The notes under the pieces: generated by a model | The model's input: only the letters and a program-made list of their open reading frames with translations | Database searches by the model: none | Told to the model about the DNA's origin: nothing | Source of the DNA: Pratylenchus scribneri | Taxonomy: Eukaryota > Nematoda > Chromadorea > Rhabditida > Pratylenchidae | Direction of reading: 5' to 3' | Assembly (NCBI GenBank): GCA_030063045.1 | Contig: JAQSEB010000042.1 | Span: 1,550,001-1,614,000, forward strand | Length of the DNA stretch: 64,000 bases | In this document: positions 43,001 to 53,698 of the stretch, piece after piece | Numbering within the stretch: position 1 is the first letter of the stretch | Layout: each line of letters begins with the position of its first letter | Translations under genes and position numbers: made by a program

Positions 43001-43683
43001 TTGTATAAAAAAAGTGAAAGAACATTGCAAAATTCGTCTCCCTAATCCAATCTTCAAACTCCACCAATTCCCTTTTTACCCATTCTCTGGTGGAACAATC
43101 CACTTTCCTTCGATTCTCCACCTTCTTCACCAAAGTGTTCAATTTTTGACCATTTTTCAACATTTTGCATAAACCCAATTCATAGTCCATATTATAAGAT
43201 TGGTATATATCATTATAAATTGTCGGAAAATGATAATCAATTCTGGAAATTTAATTAAATTAAAGAAGGAAAAATAATTTATCGCCTTATTTGCTCTTCT
43301 ATTTTATCTTCCGCAATTTTGAAGAATAAATAAATATTTGAAACGAATGAAATTTTCAATTTTTCATTCTCTTTCTCTTGAAAATCTTTCGAGAACAAAT
43401 ATCTTCGATAATGAATATTCAAAATTTTATTGGCCCTTCCTTCTTCCAATGGATTCAAATCGAAATATATTTGATTGATGAAAAGCGTGACTGAAAATTT
43501 TAAATTTGATTGGTAAAGGTGCCGAATTTTTTGATTGTTTCAACAAAATTCAATTTCAGTTCAAAAATTAATTATAAACTAACTAAATTCGGGCAAAATA
43601 TTCATTGAATTTGTGTCAGATGGAAATAATAAAAATAAAGAAATAAAGGCTGCATTGAATCGAAGAATATTTGATATTTGCAT
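40042..43683 (-). CDS. Secreted Lys/Glu-rich protein of unknown family, full-length right-arm copy
   Basis: The start at 43683 gives the signal peptide MQISNILRFNAAFISLFLLF and PSDTNS. The N-terminal half parallels the left-arm gene: NPLEEGRANKILNIHYRRY, NMDYELGLCKMLKNGQKL, EDWIRETNFAMFFHFFYTKE, GDGQKEFETKMVVKLIQEYL, AESFAKDQLLEKGSYLEGAK. It then continues, through a join from DVDDYYI into EQAEIFKDLFNCGRDAFWAE, into an extremely charged coiled coil (KMKEIEKKKEKMEKKNKNEK, EKLEEKIEETEESLGEMMEK) and a C-terminal region with WRENLTEWKKFKEKNLKNGE and GWEQLGKKFVDQIKVKMEM; stop at 40042. One intron starts GC (43286, GCGATA). No known domain. Exon joins are my inference; the gene could instead be two. 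Confidence 0.55.
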
Positions 43684-44204
43684 CTTCTGGAATAATTAAA
43701 ATAATAGTAATTTAATTATAAAATTATTCAAAAGGAAATAAACTTGAAAGGTTTTTTGGATAAATAAAAATAATATAGGTAGTTTGGATAAATTGAATGA
43801 GAAAATATCATTTGTGTTCGAATGCGCAGAGTGAAAGCTAAGACGGAGGAGAAGGGAGTGCCTATATTTCTGTGGCCAATTTTAGTTTAATCGGATAGAA
43901 TGGATGGGGTGGGATGGTCGCCGCTATCAAGTCAGGCAATAGCAAGCAAAATTGGGCCTATAGCCACGATTAATCAATAAATCCAAATAAAATGTGATAC
44001 GGGCCAAATTCCCAAAAATAATCGATGCAAATTTTAAGCAATTAATTCAAGGATTCAGCCATTAAAATTTTATTCAATTTGCAAAATAAATTTTTGAAAA
44101 TTACATTATGTTTGATAAAGGGAATGGATCAAATTAATATAAGAATTAATGTGGATGGATTAAATGGAATTGAATTAAAAATAAGAGGGTATAAATCAAA
44201 ATAT

Positions 44205-44390
44205 ACAGTATTATCTCATCAACCAAAAATGGATGCCCAATCGGACAATGTGCCGCTGGGTCCATTCCCATTCTCCTCCTCCCTCCCCCTGCATTGTTTT
44301 CTTCGTTCGTTCTCCTTTGCTGATTGGCTGCTGCATTATCGACGGACCAATTCTAAATTCTAATTCCAATTCGTTGCTGTCAAAAAATTT
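44205..44390 (-). pseudogene. Inverted fragment of the GRIP golgin's last exon
   Basis: On the minus strand the text matches 32885-33035: GACAGCAACGAATTGGAATT, CAGCCAATCAGCAA, GGAGGAGGAGAATGG, GGCACATTGTCCGATTGGGC, ATCCATTTTTGG. Small insertions break the frame. It marks the outer boundary of the inverted duplication. Confidence 0.85.
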
Positions 44391-44449
44391 AGCACTGAAT
44401 GAAAATTGGGCATTTTCTCAATTTTATGGATGAATATTAAGTTTTTTTT

Positions 44450-45163
44450 TCTTCCGGAAAAAGTTCGCCAAGTTTTATTTATTTCTTTCCGGAAAATGTT
44501 CGCCAAGTTTTAACTCTTTCCGGAAAATGTTCGCCAAGTTTTATTTCTTTCCGGAAAATGTTCGCCAAGTTTTAATTCTTTCCGGACAATGTTCGCCAAG
44601 TTTTAATTCTTTCCGGACAATGTTCGCCAAGTTTTAATTCTTTCCGGAAAATATTCGCCAAGTTTTAATTCTTTCCGGAAAATGTTCGCCAAGTTTTAAT
44701 TCTTTCCGGACAATGTTCGCCAAGTTTTATTTTTTTTCCGGAAAATGTTCGCCAAGTTTTATTTCTTTCCGGAAAATGTTCACCAAGTTTTATTTCTTTC
44801 CGGAAAATGTTCGCCAAGTTTTATTACTTTCCGGAAAATGTTCGCCAAGTTTTATTTTTAAAAATGTTCGCCAAGTTTTAATTCTTTCCGGAAAATGTTC
44901 GCCAAGTTTTATTTCTTTCCGGAAAATGTTCGCCAAGTTTTATTTCTTTCCGGAAAATGTTCGCCAAGTTTTATTTCTTTCCGGAAAATGTTCGCCAAGT
45001 TTTATTTATTTCCTCCGGAAAATGTTCGCCAAGTTTTATTTATTTCCTCCGGAAAATGTTCGCCAAGTTTTATTTATTTCCTCCGGAAAATGTTCGCCAA
45101 GTTTTATTTATTTCCTCCGGAAAATGTTCGCCAAGTTTTATTTATTTCCTCCGGAAAATGTTT
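44450..45163. repeat. CCGGAAA minisatellite array, inverted relative to 4.4 kb
   Basis: About twenty-three units of roughly 31 bp, TTTCTTTCCGGAAAATGTTC plus GCCAAGTTTTA, with a late subgroup carrying TTTATTTCCTCCGGAAAATG. It starts some 60 bp outside the boundary of the inverted duplication. Open frames are repeat effects. Confidence 0.92.
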
Positions 45164-45621
45164 TCAATGATAAATAATCAATAGGAGAGGAAAAAGGTGG
45201 GTTTAAAAAAGGTAGATTGAGCAATATTTGATAAATCGAATGATGGGGCGACTAAGGCAAAAAGTGGGGGTACAGTAGGAAAATAGGAAAAGCCCTTTTA
45301 GACATTGCTGGCATTTGCCACTAAACATAAACGCGCAATTGGGATTTGGAAAAATGGAGGAAATAGCGAATTAAAAATGCTCAAAATTCATTTATGAATA
45401 ATTTGATAATTTTTTTTTTATTTTTCATGCTCGAAAAATGAATGAATGAATTCAAAAGCATTTATTCGAAATAATTATTTTAATTTTGATTGAGGGAAAA
45501 TGCAGAAAAAACAATATTATTCACAAATAATAGGTATAGGAATATTTAATCAAAACAAAACAAAGACGGGAATATTGAATCTCCATTTCGATAGTTATTC
45601 TATTATTGTCTTCTTTGATCA
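45164..45621. other. Spacer, no gene seen
   Basis: AT-rich DNA between the minisatellite and the end of the RING gene. Confidence 0.5.
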
Positions 45622-46923
45622 TCACTCATCATCAGTCACCACCGCCCGACAATATGGACAAGTATTCGCGTGTTCAAGCCATGTTAGAATGCATTCTTTG
45701 CAGAAAATATGGCCGCATCTCATCAGCTGAAATTAAAACAAAAATTAATTAGTTGGAAAAATGTTTTAATGTGAACTTTTTGCGGCTTTTAGACGCCCCC
45801 TATGGGTCATCATCAGGATTAGGGCTAGGGTTATGTAAGGCCAATCAGTGATAGTTATCACATGTGAGGTAACCCCTAATGACCCTACGCATAATCTTGA
45901 TGAAGTTTGAACTAAAGGGGGCCCTTTTTTATGAAGAAAAAAAGCAGATTCAAAGTGCAGTACCGAAATTATAATTTTTCATTTTCTCCAGACCAGACCT
46001 TAATTGGTGATGTGAATTCGTTGAAGCAAATTGTGCATGGTTCTTTCTTTTTGCATTCTTCCTCCCATTAATGAGCGGTGTGGATTGTGCCTATCAAACA
46101 TCGAATAGAAAAAGCCGCAGAAATGGTCGACAAAATCTAAAAATTACTTATATTCGGTGTGGAAGAATTAGATCAAACCAAAATGATTTGGTTCACAATA
46201 TTTCCATTGTTGACCAGAATCAAGCCGATCAAAAGGACCATTAAGAAAAATTGGAACTGGAAAAATAAAATGGATAAAAAAATGGGAAGGATGGCTTACG
46301 ATCAGCAGAATGTTCCGAAGGATTTGATGCCGACGACAGGGCAATTCTTGGAAGCGAACACGGAAATTGTGGAATGTGGCATCCTCATCTTCGTCATATG
46401 AATTGTTTGGTGTGTTATTGATGACTGTTTCCATTGATATTGTTCTGCTGGTCGGTGTTGACAATGGACCATCATCCGCTTCCGCTGTGCCATTGCTATG
46501 TTCATTGGTCACTGTTCGTTGGCGACGGGCGAAAAGTTCAGTGGGTAGAGGACGGCCACGGCGACCATGAACTTGCTGAATTGATTAAGATTAGATTTTG
46601 TCTTAATTTTTTAAAAAGTTAATAAGATTTACATGGAAGCGAGCACGTAAATTGTGGAATGTGGCATCCTCGCCACCGGCCGAATAGTTTGTTGTTCTGT
46701 TCGCCGCTGAACCATCGATGGCTGTTTCCGTTGATATTGTTCTGCGGGTCGGTGTTGACAATGGACCATCATCCGCTTCCGCTATGCCATTGCTATGTTC
46801 ATTGGCCACTGTCGGCTGGATGAGTTCAGGTTCGGATGGACTATTATTGTTGTTTTCGGTTGTTTGACTAGCCGTTGAAGTATTAATTTGACGTGTTATG
46901 CCCGCGTTGTTTGTTGATTGCAT
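45622..46923 (-). CDS. RING-finger membrane protein, RNFT-like, with duplicated exon
   Basis: Probable E3 ubiquitin ligase. The start at 46923 gives [19 protein letters not shown] and a disordered Ser/Thr-rich head. Two similar blocks follow, [20 protein letters not shown] ending [13 protein letters not shown] and [20 protein letters not shown] ending [13 protein letters not shown], showing a duplicated exon. A membrane helix reads [16 protein letters not shown] 38-nt intron (46099-46062) links FLRLFLFD to [20 protein letters not shown]. The C-terminal C3HC4 RING continues [20 protein letters not shown] and [10 protein letters not shown], ending at 45622. The RING and the RLFL segment before it resemble RNFT1/RNFT2, but the several helices usual in that family are mostly missing. 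The join between the helix exon and 46134 does not settle into phase, so an exon may be unseen or the gene decaying. Confidence 0.55.
45785..45930. repeat. Imperfect hairpin, possible small MITE
   Basis: Within a RING-gene intron. GCCCCCTATGGGTCATCATC, then GGATTAGGGCTAGGGTTA, at the left is loosely mirrored at the right (CATAATCTTGATGAAG through AAAGGGGGC), around a perfect GTGATAGTTATCAC centre near 45849-45862. No target duplication read. Confidence 0.45.
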
Positions 46924-47475
46924 TTTTATTGCAAAATCTATAAAATAACAAACGTAAACGATTGTATTATTTAATTATGATATGATCGAGAATCTATATT
47001 GAATGAATTGTGAAAAGCATAGTGGATTGATAAATGATAAGTTAAGTATTGAGTTTTTTCTTTTTTTTTGATTGATTTGGTTTTGTTAGCCGTCGAGTTA
47101 ACTGTAGTTTTTAGAATGACATTTTATCCAAACTGGTTTTTTAATTTTCTGGTTTCGTGTTTCGGTTTCGGCTTGGCTGACTATTTAATTTTCTGGGATT
47201 TTTAATGGATTTAACATGTTGGAAACACCTAAACATGTTTTGATTGAAATGTTTTAAACGAATTTTTCGGCGAAACACGCAAATAACGGGTTTTTTATTA
47301 AAAAACAAAAAAAACCTCATCAATCAAAGGCGAAGTACACATTTTTTAATGTAATATGCAAAATTAATTGCATTTAATTTTAATCGTTTAAATTATTCTG
47401 CAATTTTTAATCAAATTTTGTAACAGAAGAGAACAGATAAATTTTTGATTTGCTAAATTTATTACAATTTACTAA
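46924..47475. other. Shared upstream region of the RING and NOP56 genes
   Basis: Divergent intergenic DNA, AT-rich. No gene or repeat recognised; presumably contains both promoters. Confidence 0.5.
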
Positions 47476-49919
47476 ATGTCGTCCGGCGGCGTCGTTTCCG
47501 AGGCTCCCAATTATCTGCTATATGAACATGCTGTTGGCTACACATTACTGAAAGTGCAAGAATTCGAGGATATTGGCCAAATTGTTCCGGAGGTTTGTGA
47601 AAACAAAAACACATTCATAATTGATCAATATTTGCTTAAAGCATTTAATATTCTTTGATGTTAGACTAAATGAGAAATCATGCTAGTTTAAATACCTAAT
47701 TCACATTTATATCATCAGTCACGTCACCAGTGAATTAAAATTCATAAAAAAATGGTAGGCAGGATAGGATGGACTTTAACGAAATTCTTCAATTAGTCTG
47801 CATTTACAAACAAATGCCAATTCAATAGAAACCAAAACTTTTCATATTATAAATCATTGTTTCAGGTCCAACAGGCCATTGCCGATGCCCAACGATTTCA
47901 ATCGCTCGTTCAAGTACGGGCATTTGAACCATTCAAGAATACGGAGGCTGCACTCGAGAATGCGAACAGTGTTGCTGAAGGTTTGCATTATAAAATGAAT
48001 AAAGCAAATGAATAAAATATGAAAAATCGATCAATTTTAATCAAACCAATTTCCAAAATAAATTTCACATCTTCAGGTCTGGTCCATTCCGACTTGTTGA
48101 ATTTTCTGGAAATGAATCTGCCAAAGAAGAGGAAGAAAGTGCTTTTGGGCGTTGGGGACAAGAATTTGGCCTCCTCAATCGTTGAGAGCATCCCCGGCCT
48201 TCGTGCCACATTCCTCGGTGTCACACAGGAAATTTTGCGCGGTGTCCGTTCGCATTTTCATTTGTTGGCCCGTGATTTACCGCATGCTTCCCTTCACAAG
48301 GCCCAACTTTCGCTAGGACACACCTATTCACGTTCAAAGGTTTAATTCATCCGAAACATTTTAATTTTATAATTTTGTTATTCAGGTGAAATTCGATGTC
48401 CATCGAGTGGACAATATGGTCATTCAAGCAATTGCACTTTTGGACCAATTGGACAAGGACATCAATTTGTTTGGGATGCGAATCAAAGAATGGTAAATTA
48501 AATAAAGGGTAGAATAAATTGAATATTTAAACCAAAAAGGTATGCTTACCATTTTCCGGAATTGATCAAAATTGTGCCCGACCTCTACAACTACACCCGC
48601 TGCACAACCGCAATAATGAATCGAGCAAATATGGACGAAACGGTGGAGGAAAAAGTTCGAGGTTCAATTAAAATAAATAAACAAAAAATTAATTTAAATA
48701 AATTAAAGAAATCCTTGGTGATGAGGAAAAATCGGCAGAAGTGATTGAAGCCGCCCGAACATCGATGGGAATGGAAATTTCGGAGTTGGATTTGCAAAAC
48801 ATTGAATTGTTCGCCAAACGAGTCGCCTCAATGGCCGAATACCGTCAAAATATGCATCAATATATCAAAGTGGGATTGAATTGAATATTTGAAGCGCAAA
48901 AATTGTTTATTAAGGATCGAATGGACAGTTGTGCTCCATCATTAACAGCATTGATTGGAGAACAAGTTTGCATTGCATTCATTATAATTTTATTAATAAA
49001 TTACTAAATTAAAAAGGTTGGCGCTCGACTCATTTCGCATGCCGGGAGTTTGACCAATTTGGCAAAATATCCGGCATCGACCATTCAAATTCTGGGCGCT
49101 GAAAAGGCACTTTTCCGAGCACTCAAAACACGCGGTTGGTTAAGAAAAAATTTAATTAAAATTTGGGTAATAAATTTATTTTTGGGAATAAAAATGGATA
49201 TTTTGGGAATTTTTCCAAAAAAATCAATTTAAAAAAATATTCGTACTTGGAAGGATTCGAACCTTCGCGGGGAACCCCCATTGGATTAGCAGTCCAACGC
49301 CTTAACCACTCGGCCACAAGTACCATGAGGCATTGCTCCAATCGAATTTATTTAATCCAAAACCATTTTAATTCCCTCTAAATGACCTTTTATTTTTTTA
49401 TTTAAATTATTTTTTTTCAGCGAATACTCCAAAATATGGCCTCCTCTTCCATTCAAGTTTCATTGGTCGAGCCGCTCCCAAACATAAAGGACGAATTAGC
49501 CGTTTCTTGGCCAATAAATGTGCCATTGCCTCTCGAATTGACAGTTTTTCGGACACTCCCGTTTGCACATTTGGCGAAAAATTACGGCAACAGGTGGATG
49601 AAATATTTTTAAATCATTTTTAAATAATTATATAAAGGTGGAAGACCGGCTGAAATATTATGAGACTGGCGAAGTGCCTCAGAAGAATTTGGATGTAATG
49701 CACGAGGCAATGGAATTGGCAGTGGAGGAAAAGAGAAAGGCAAAAAATGGGAATAATTTAGTTTAAAAATTAGCACATTTTTAGGTCGAAAAGCGACGTC
49801 GCAAGGAACGCCGCCGAGCCAAACGGGAGAAAGCGGCCAGAGAAGCGGAAGAAAGTGGACAAATGGAAGAAACCGCTGAGGCAGAAGAGGCAAATGTTAC
49901 GGAAGAAATGGAAACTTAA
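47476..49919 (+). CDS. NOP56: NOP56, box C/D snoRNP core protein
   Basis: Core component of box C/D snoRNPs that guide rRNA 2'-O-methylation in the nucleolus. The start at 47476 gives [20 protein letters not shown] and [20 protein letters not shown]. Further blocks: [80 protein letters not shown], the Nop domain [40 protein letters not shown] and [12 protein letters not shown], then [20 protein letters not shown] and [20 protein letters not shown]. The tail is Lys/Glu-rich ([19 protein letters not shown]), ending at 49919. The [11 protein letters not shown] text separates it from NOP58. A tRNA-Ser lies antisense in the intron before NTPKYG. Confidence 0.95.
49242..49323 (-). tRNA. tRNA-Ser (anticodon GCU), second copy
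   Basis: An 82-nt type II tRNA with acceptor GTACTTG/CAAGTAC, anticodon loop ACTGCTAAT and T-arm GGTTCGAATCC. It is identical to the copy at 18817-18898 except in the variable arm (GGGGGTTCCCC instead of GGGGTTTCCCC), where pairing is preserved. It lies antisense inside an intron of NOP56. The flanks differ beyond a few bases. Confidence 0.97.
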
Positions 49920-49992
49920 GAAGAATATTTTCCAATTTTGTTAATTTGATCACATTTTGTTGAATAAAAAAATAATTTATGCATTTGGTGGT

Positions 49993-50376
49993 TTAAAGTG
50001 CAAAACATTCCATGCAAAATATTCCCCTTTCACTCAAACATTCATTGCATCTTTCATAGTCGTCCGGCCCTCGGACCGAATCACAAAACCAATGGCATTC
50101 CAGCATCCAATCTCGGCAAATGCCTTTATAGCATTTGCTCACAATTTTTTCAATCTTAAAGCACAAATATGTTTGGTAAAAGGTCGGGGTTAGCTTACGG
50201 TCTGCATTTCGTGTTGTTCCGCCAAAATTGGCGGTGTTGGACTGTAATATGGGGGCATCATTTGGTAGGAGGAGATAGGAGAAAGTTGGGGCTGGGGGGA
50301 GGAAAGTGGCAAAGGAATTTGCTGAATTGAGGAGGAATAGGAAGAAATGGCAAACAAATAAATTATTAAAATTCAT
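49993..50376 (-). CDS. Small Cys-rich secreted protein, unknown
   Basis: An intact 127-residue ORF. The start at 50376 gives a signal peptide MNFNNLFVCHFFLFLLNSAN then SFA. The last fifty residues are Cys-rich: KCYKGICRDWMLECHWFCDS, RCNECLSERGIFCMECFAL, ten cysteines that could form five disulphides. No known family recognised. A GT-AG pair (near 50204-50158) exists inside but splicing it would break the frame, so I read the gene as one exon. Small secreted Cys-rich proteins in parasitic nematodes are often effector candidates, but nothing here shows that. Convergent with NOP56 (73 bp between stops). Confidence 0.5.
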   Translation of the reverse strand: MNFNNLFVCHFFLFLLNSANSFATFLPPAPTFSYLLLPNDAPILQSNTANFGGTTRNADRKLTPTFYQTYLCFKIEKIVSKCYKGICRDWMLECHWFCDSVRGPDDYERCNECLSERGIFCMECFAL

Positions 50377-50840
50377 TTGAAATTTCTATATTTTAATTAA
50401 TTTTATACCTAAAAGGAGTTGCATAATTTAATTCCCATTAAATATTCAAAATCAAAAGTTAGGGCGGTTTTGTTAAATAAACCACCGCCGCCGTCCCCCT
50501 AATTGAAAGGAAAGAACTAGTTTAGTCCATCCATCGATGTGGGCATTTTCAAAACAAATTTTCAAGGAGGTCATCCCGTCGGTCGAGGAAATTGCGTAAA
50601 ACCCCACAAAATTATGGATTCAAATGACGTGAAAATTAGAAAATGTTTTAAATTTAATTAAATTCTAACGAAAAATATTATTTAAAATCTCAACAACAAA
50701 AACAAATAAAAAAATGAGAATATCTTTCTTTAAAATATCCAAAATTATTCCAAATATTCTTCTTCAATTTCGACCGCCTCCTCTCCATTGGTTGTTTCTC
50801 GGCATAAACTTAAAATAATTAAAGCTAATTTCTTTATAAA
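50377..50840. other. Spacer between same-strand genes
   Basis: Between the Cys-rich gene start and the ZNHIT6 stop. AT-rich with a short GC-richer patch near 50480-50500; no gene seen. Confidence 0.5.
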
Positions 50841-53185
50841 TTATGTAAAATTCACCGATCGATTAGGCGGCTGTTGCCATCCGCCACCGGCGAAATGTTG
50901 TTGGCCATATTGTTGAGGATGGGGCATATGATGATATGGTGATGGATTTGCTGATGAATTGACCACATAAGGATGGTAGAAATATGGCGGTTGATGGCCA
51001 TTTGGCGGTGGTGGAGGCATCGGCATTTGCATATGTGGATTTGGTATCATTGGCTGTAAATTGACTTCAATTGAAGTAAATTTTGGATGCCAACCTGTTG
51101 TTGGAATTGTCCATTCATCATTTCTGAGCCGCCTCCTCCTCTTTTTCCTGCATTCCCTCCCCTTCTTCGATGATTTTGTCGATCACTGCCCTCACCTCCT
51201 CCTCTTCCTTTTTTCTGTTGCTGCCATTTTGGTCGATCTACAAAATTAAATATTTTTGTATTGAATTTATTCCAATTATTCATTTTTACCTTTAAATCCA
51301 TTTCCGCCTTCACCACCAATTTGTTGTTCCCTTTCGGCTTGCAACAATTTTTGCTCAGCTTCGCCCATCATCGGCAATTCCAGCTCACCAAATTCGTCGG
51401 CTCTACGTAGAACAACCACAAATTTTGGATGGTCAATTACCTTTAAATTTTGGAAATGAAATTTAAATCAAAACTCACAAATCGATTGCGCAAATTCTCA
51501 AGGATTGTTCGCTCTGGGTCCACGAGATAATATCTGTGAAATGTTTAATAATAATTAAATTAATAAAAGGATGAATTATTACCTCTCTCGTTCATCGGTC
51601 GCCCCTGTATCCAATTCCACTTCCATAAAAAAGGACAATTTATCAAGGCCATCCTTCATCAAATCCATTGCATTTGGTTTGGATGATTCAAAGGCACTAA
51701 AAATAATTTAATTAATTTTGAAACATTGAATTGGACAAACCGAATGAATGGATCCAATTGGGGAAGGTCAAGCTCAGAACAAGAAATGACACTTCCATAT
51801 GGTTTTGGACGGAGAAATTGGCGCAGAAGAGTGATCAGCCGAATGCTCTCCGGAATGTTGTGAACCTAAAAATGGCAATAAATAATTTACAAAATAATTA
51901 ATTTGTATTTACCGTATAATTCAGCCATTTTAATTCACTTTGTTTTTGTTGTTTTTCTTCCATTTCCAATTCGCCATCTTCTTCTTCCTCGTCCTCTTCT
52001 TCATCTTCTCCTTCTTCCAATTCACCAATTTCCTTTGTTGTTATTTTCTCTGAAAAATATTATCATTTTAAACAATTTTCGGTAGTCGGTACTAATGGAG
52101 TTGGTCCCCTACGAGGGAAGGATGATGAAGAAGAAGATGAGGAAATCTTCTTCATCATCACCTTCTTCATCTTATCTTCTTCATCTTTCTCATCATCATC
52201 ATCTTCTTCATCATCCTCATTCCCTTGTAGAGTACAAACACCATTAGTATCCTTAAATTTATACCATTGCTATCATTTGTTGTTTTAGACTCTTCTTCTT
52301 CCATTTCTTCTCCTCCCTCTTTCACATGCTCTTCCTCTTCCTCGTCCATTCCATAATCGACCAAAGGAAATGAAATGGCCAAATTTGCGGCCTTTTCATC
52401 ATCCTTTGATTCTTGGTCGATTGCTAATTTAGTTTGAAGGGAACGATGAAGGAATTTGACAGTGCATGTCCAAAAAATTGTGTCCGAAAATGGCTCATGA
52501 TGAGATTTGTTTGGAGAAGCTAAAATCAATTTTTGGTAAATTTTAAATATTTAATTTAAATTACAATTTTTTGGTTCATCCAATCGTAACCAAATTCGAC
52601 GGAATTGTGCGTTTTGAAGGAAGAAACGTTCCGGTTGTGACAATTGATTAAATTGACGAAGCCCATCAATGGATTTGGCGGTCGAAATTGTTTCTGAATT
52701 TTTATTATGTCCAAATTTGATTTTTGTTCACAAACTTGTTTTCTGCATTTCATCATTGTGTTCCGCTGCTTCCTTTTCGCCCACACCAATATTTGCCCGA
52801 AATGCATTCCCCAATTTGTGCAAAAATTGTTGATCCTCAATGCCGGTTTTATTCTCTTGGAATTGACTGGTGCCAAAAATTGGCTTCCAGGATTGTTTTG
52901 CTGGACGAATGGATGATTGACCATCGCACTAAAGAAAAATAATTTATTCTGATTTTATTTTTTGATTTTATAATAAAGTTCACTAACTTTTTGATCCTCT
53001 TTGTGCGTTTTAGAACATTTTGCTGAACAAGTTCTGGTCGAACATTTTGGACATTTGTAGAGGGCTGGCGCGGTGCAAATTTCGCATTCATGTTTAGATG
53101 GTTTAGCCAGTGAAATTATTGAAGAAGTGAATGGTTTTAGAAATTCGAAACTCTCTTCCGTATTCGTAGATAATGTTTCCAACAT
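50841..53185 (-). CDS. ZNHIT6: ZNHIT6/BCD1, box C/D snoRNA assembly factor
   Basis: The start at 53185 gives MLETLSTNTEESFEFLKPF and then the zf-HIT domain CEICTAPALYKCPKCSTRTC, SAKCSKTHKEDQKC, with the expected paired Cys and a His. Middle exons: IFGTSQFQENKTGIEDQQFL, GLRQFNQLSQPERFFLQNAQ and FRRIWLRLDEPKN, FSDTIFWTCTVKFLHRSLQT, followed by a very acidic stretch (MDEEEEEHVKEGGEEMEEEE). The conserved C-terminal BCD1 part reads VHNIPESIRLITLLRQFLRP, MEVELDTGATDEREYYLVDP, ILENLRNRFVVIDHPKFVVV and LRRADEF. The end is low complexity, Gly/Arg then Pro/His/Gln-rich (QMPMPPPPPNGHQPPYFYHP), stop at 50841. BCD1 helps load box C/D proteins, which include NOP56, whose gene is the next-but-one neighbour. 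Confidence 0.85.
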
Positions 53186-53698
53186 ATTTTTTGTTGGTCA
53201 CGTAAAAAAGTTTGAATTAAAAATGAGCTAAAATGAATTTAAATAATTTTATAATAGAAACTAGTTTTTCGCAATCCCAGCCATCACACTAAAATCGAAA
53301 AAGAACAGTTTTTTGGGCTAATCAATGTGTTTGCGCATTTTATTTAAGGTCTTGATTTAAAACATTTTAATCAATCAAAACCATGTTTTTTGCAGTTTAA
53401 CATTTAAACCATTTAGGTTTAAAATAATGAGTTTTAGGTATTTTAATTAATTAATGAATGATGCATCATCAAAATAAGTTAATTGCAATAGTAATGTCTT
53501 TATTCTTTATGCTTTATCATAATTTTACGATTTTCATTCCTCAAAAACAAATAGCAAACAATTAAATAATAGTGGTGGAGTGGAAAAAATGGAATGATTT
53601 AGAGGGAAAAAATGTCTACAACAAAATTAATTACAAATACAAAACAAAAACAATAATATGGATGGAAAAACAAAAAGTAAATAGTGAAGGGAAAATAA
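53186..53698. other. Spacer, no gene seen
   Basis: AT-rich DNA between the ZNHIT6 start and the stop of the next minus-strand gene. Confidence 0.5.

Larger units (their letters stand above)
32885..44390. repeat. Large inverted duplication (arms about 32885-36220 and 39185-44390)
   Basis: The left arm runs from the last golgin exon through the secreted-protein gene at 33578 to a 30-bp minisatellite. The right arm holds the same items in opposite order and orientation: minisatellite 39185-39885, secreted-protein gene 43683-40042, golgin fragment 44390-44205. Shared intergenic text (TTGATTAAATCGTTGCTATA on the left, a close match inverted near 43952-43975) shows that the duplicated block was genomic, not a retrocopy. 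The arms differ in length and have diverged. The central unique part carries the poly(A) polymerase gene. Confidence 0.8.

Noticed and set aside
46062..46099. In-frame stop just before the RING domain
   Set aside because: It falls inside a 38-nt GT-AG intron; removing it gives a continuous reading into the RING.
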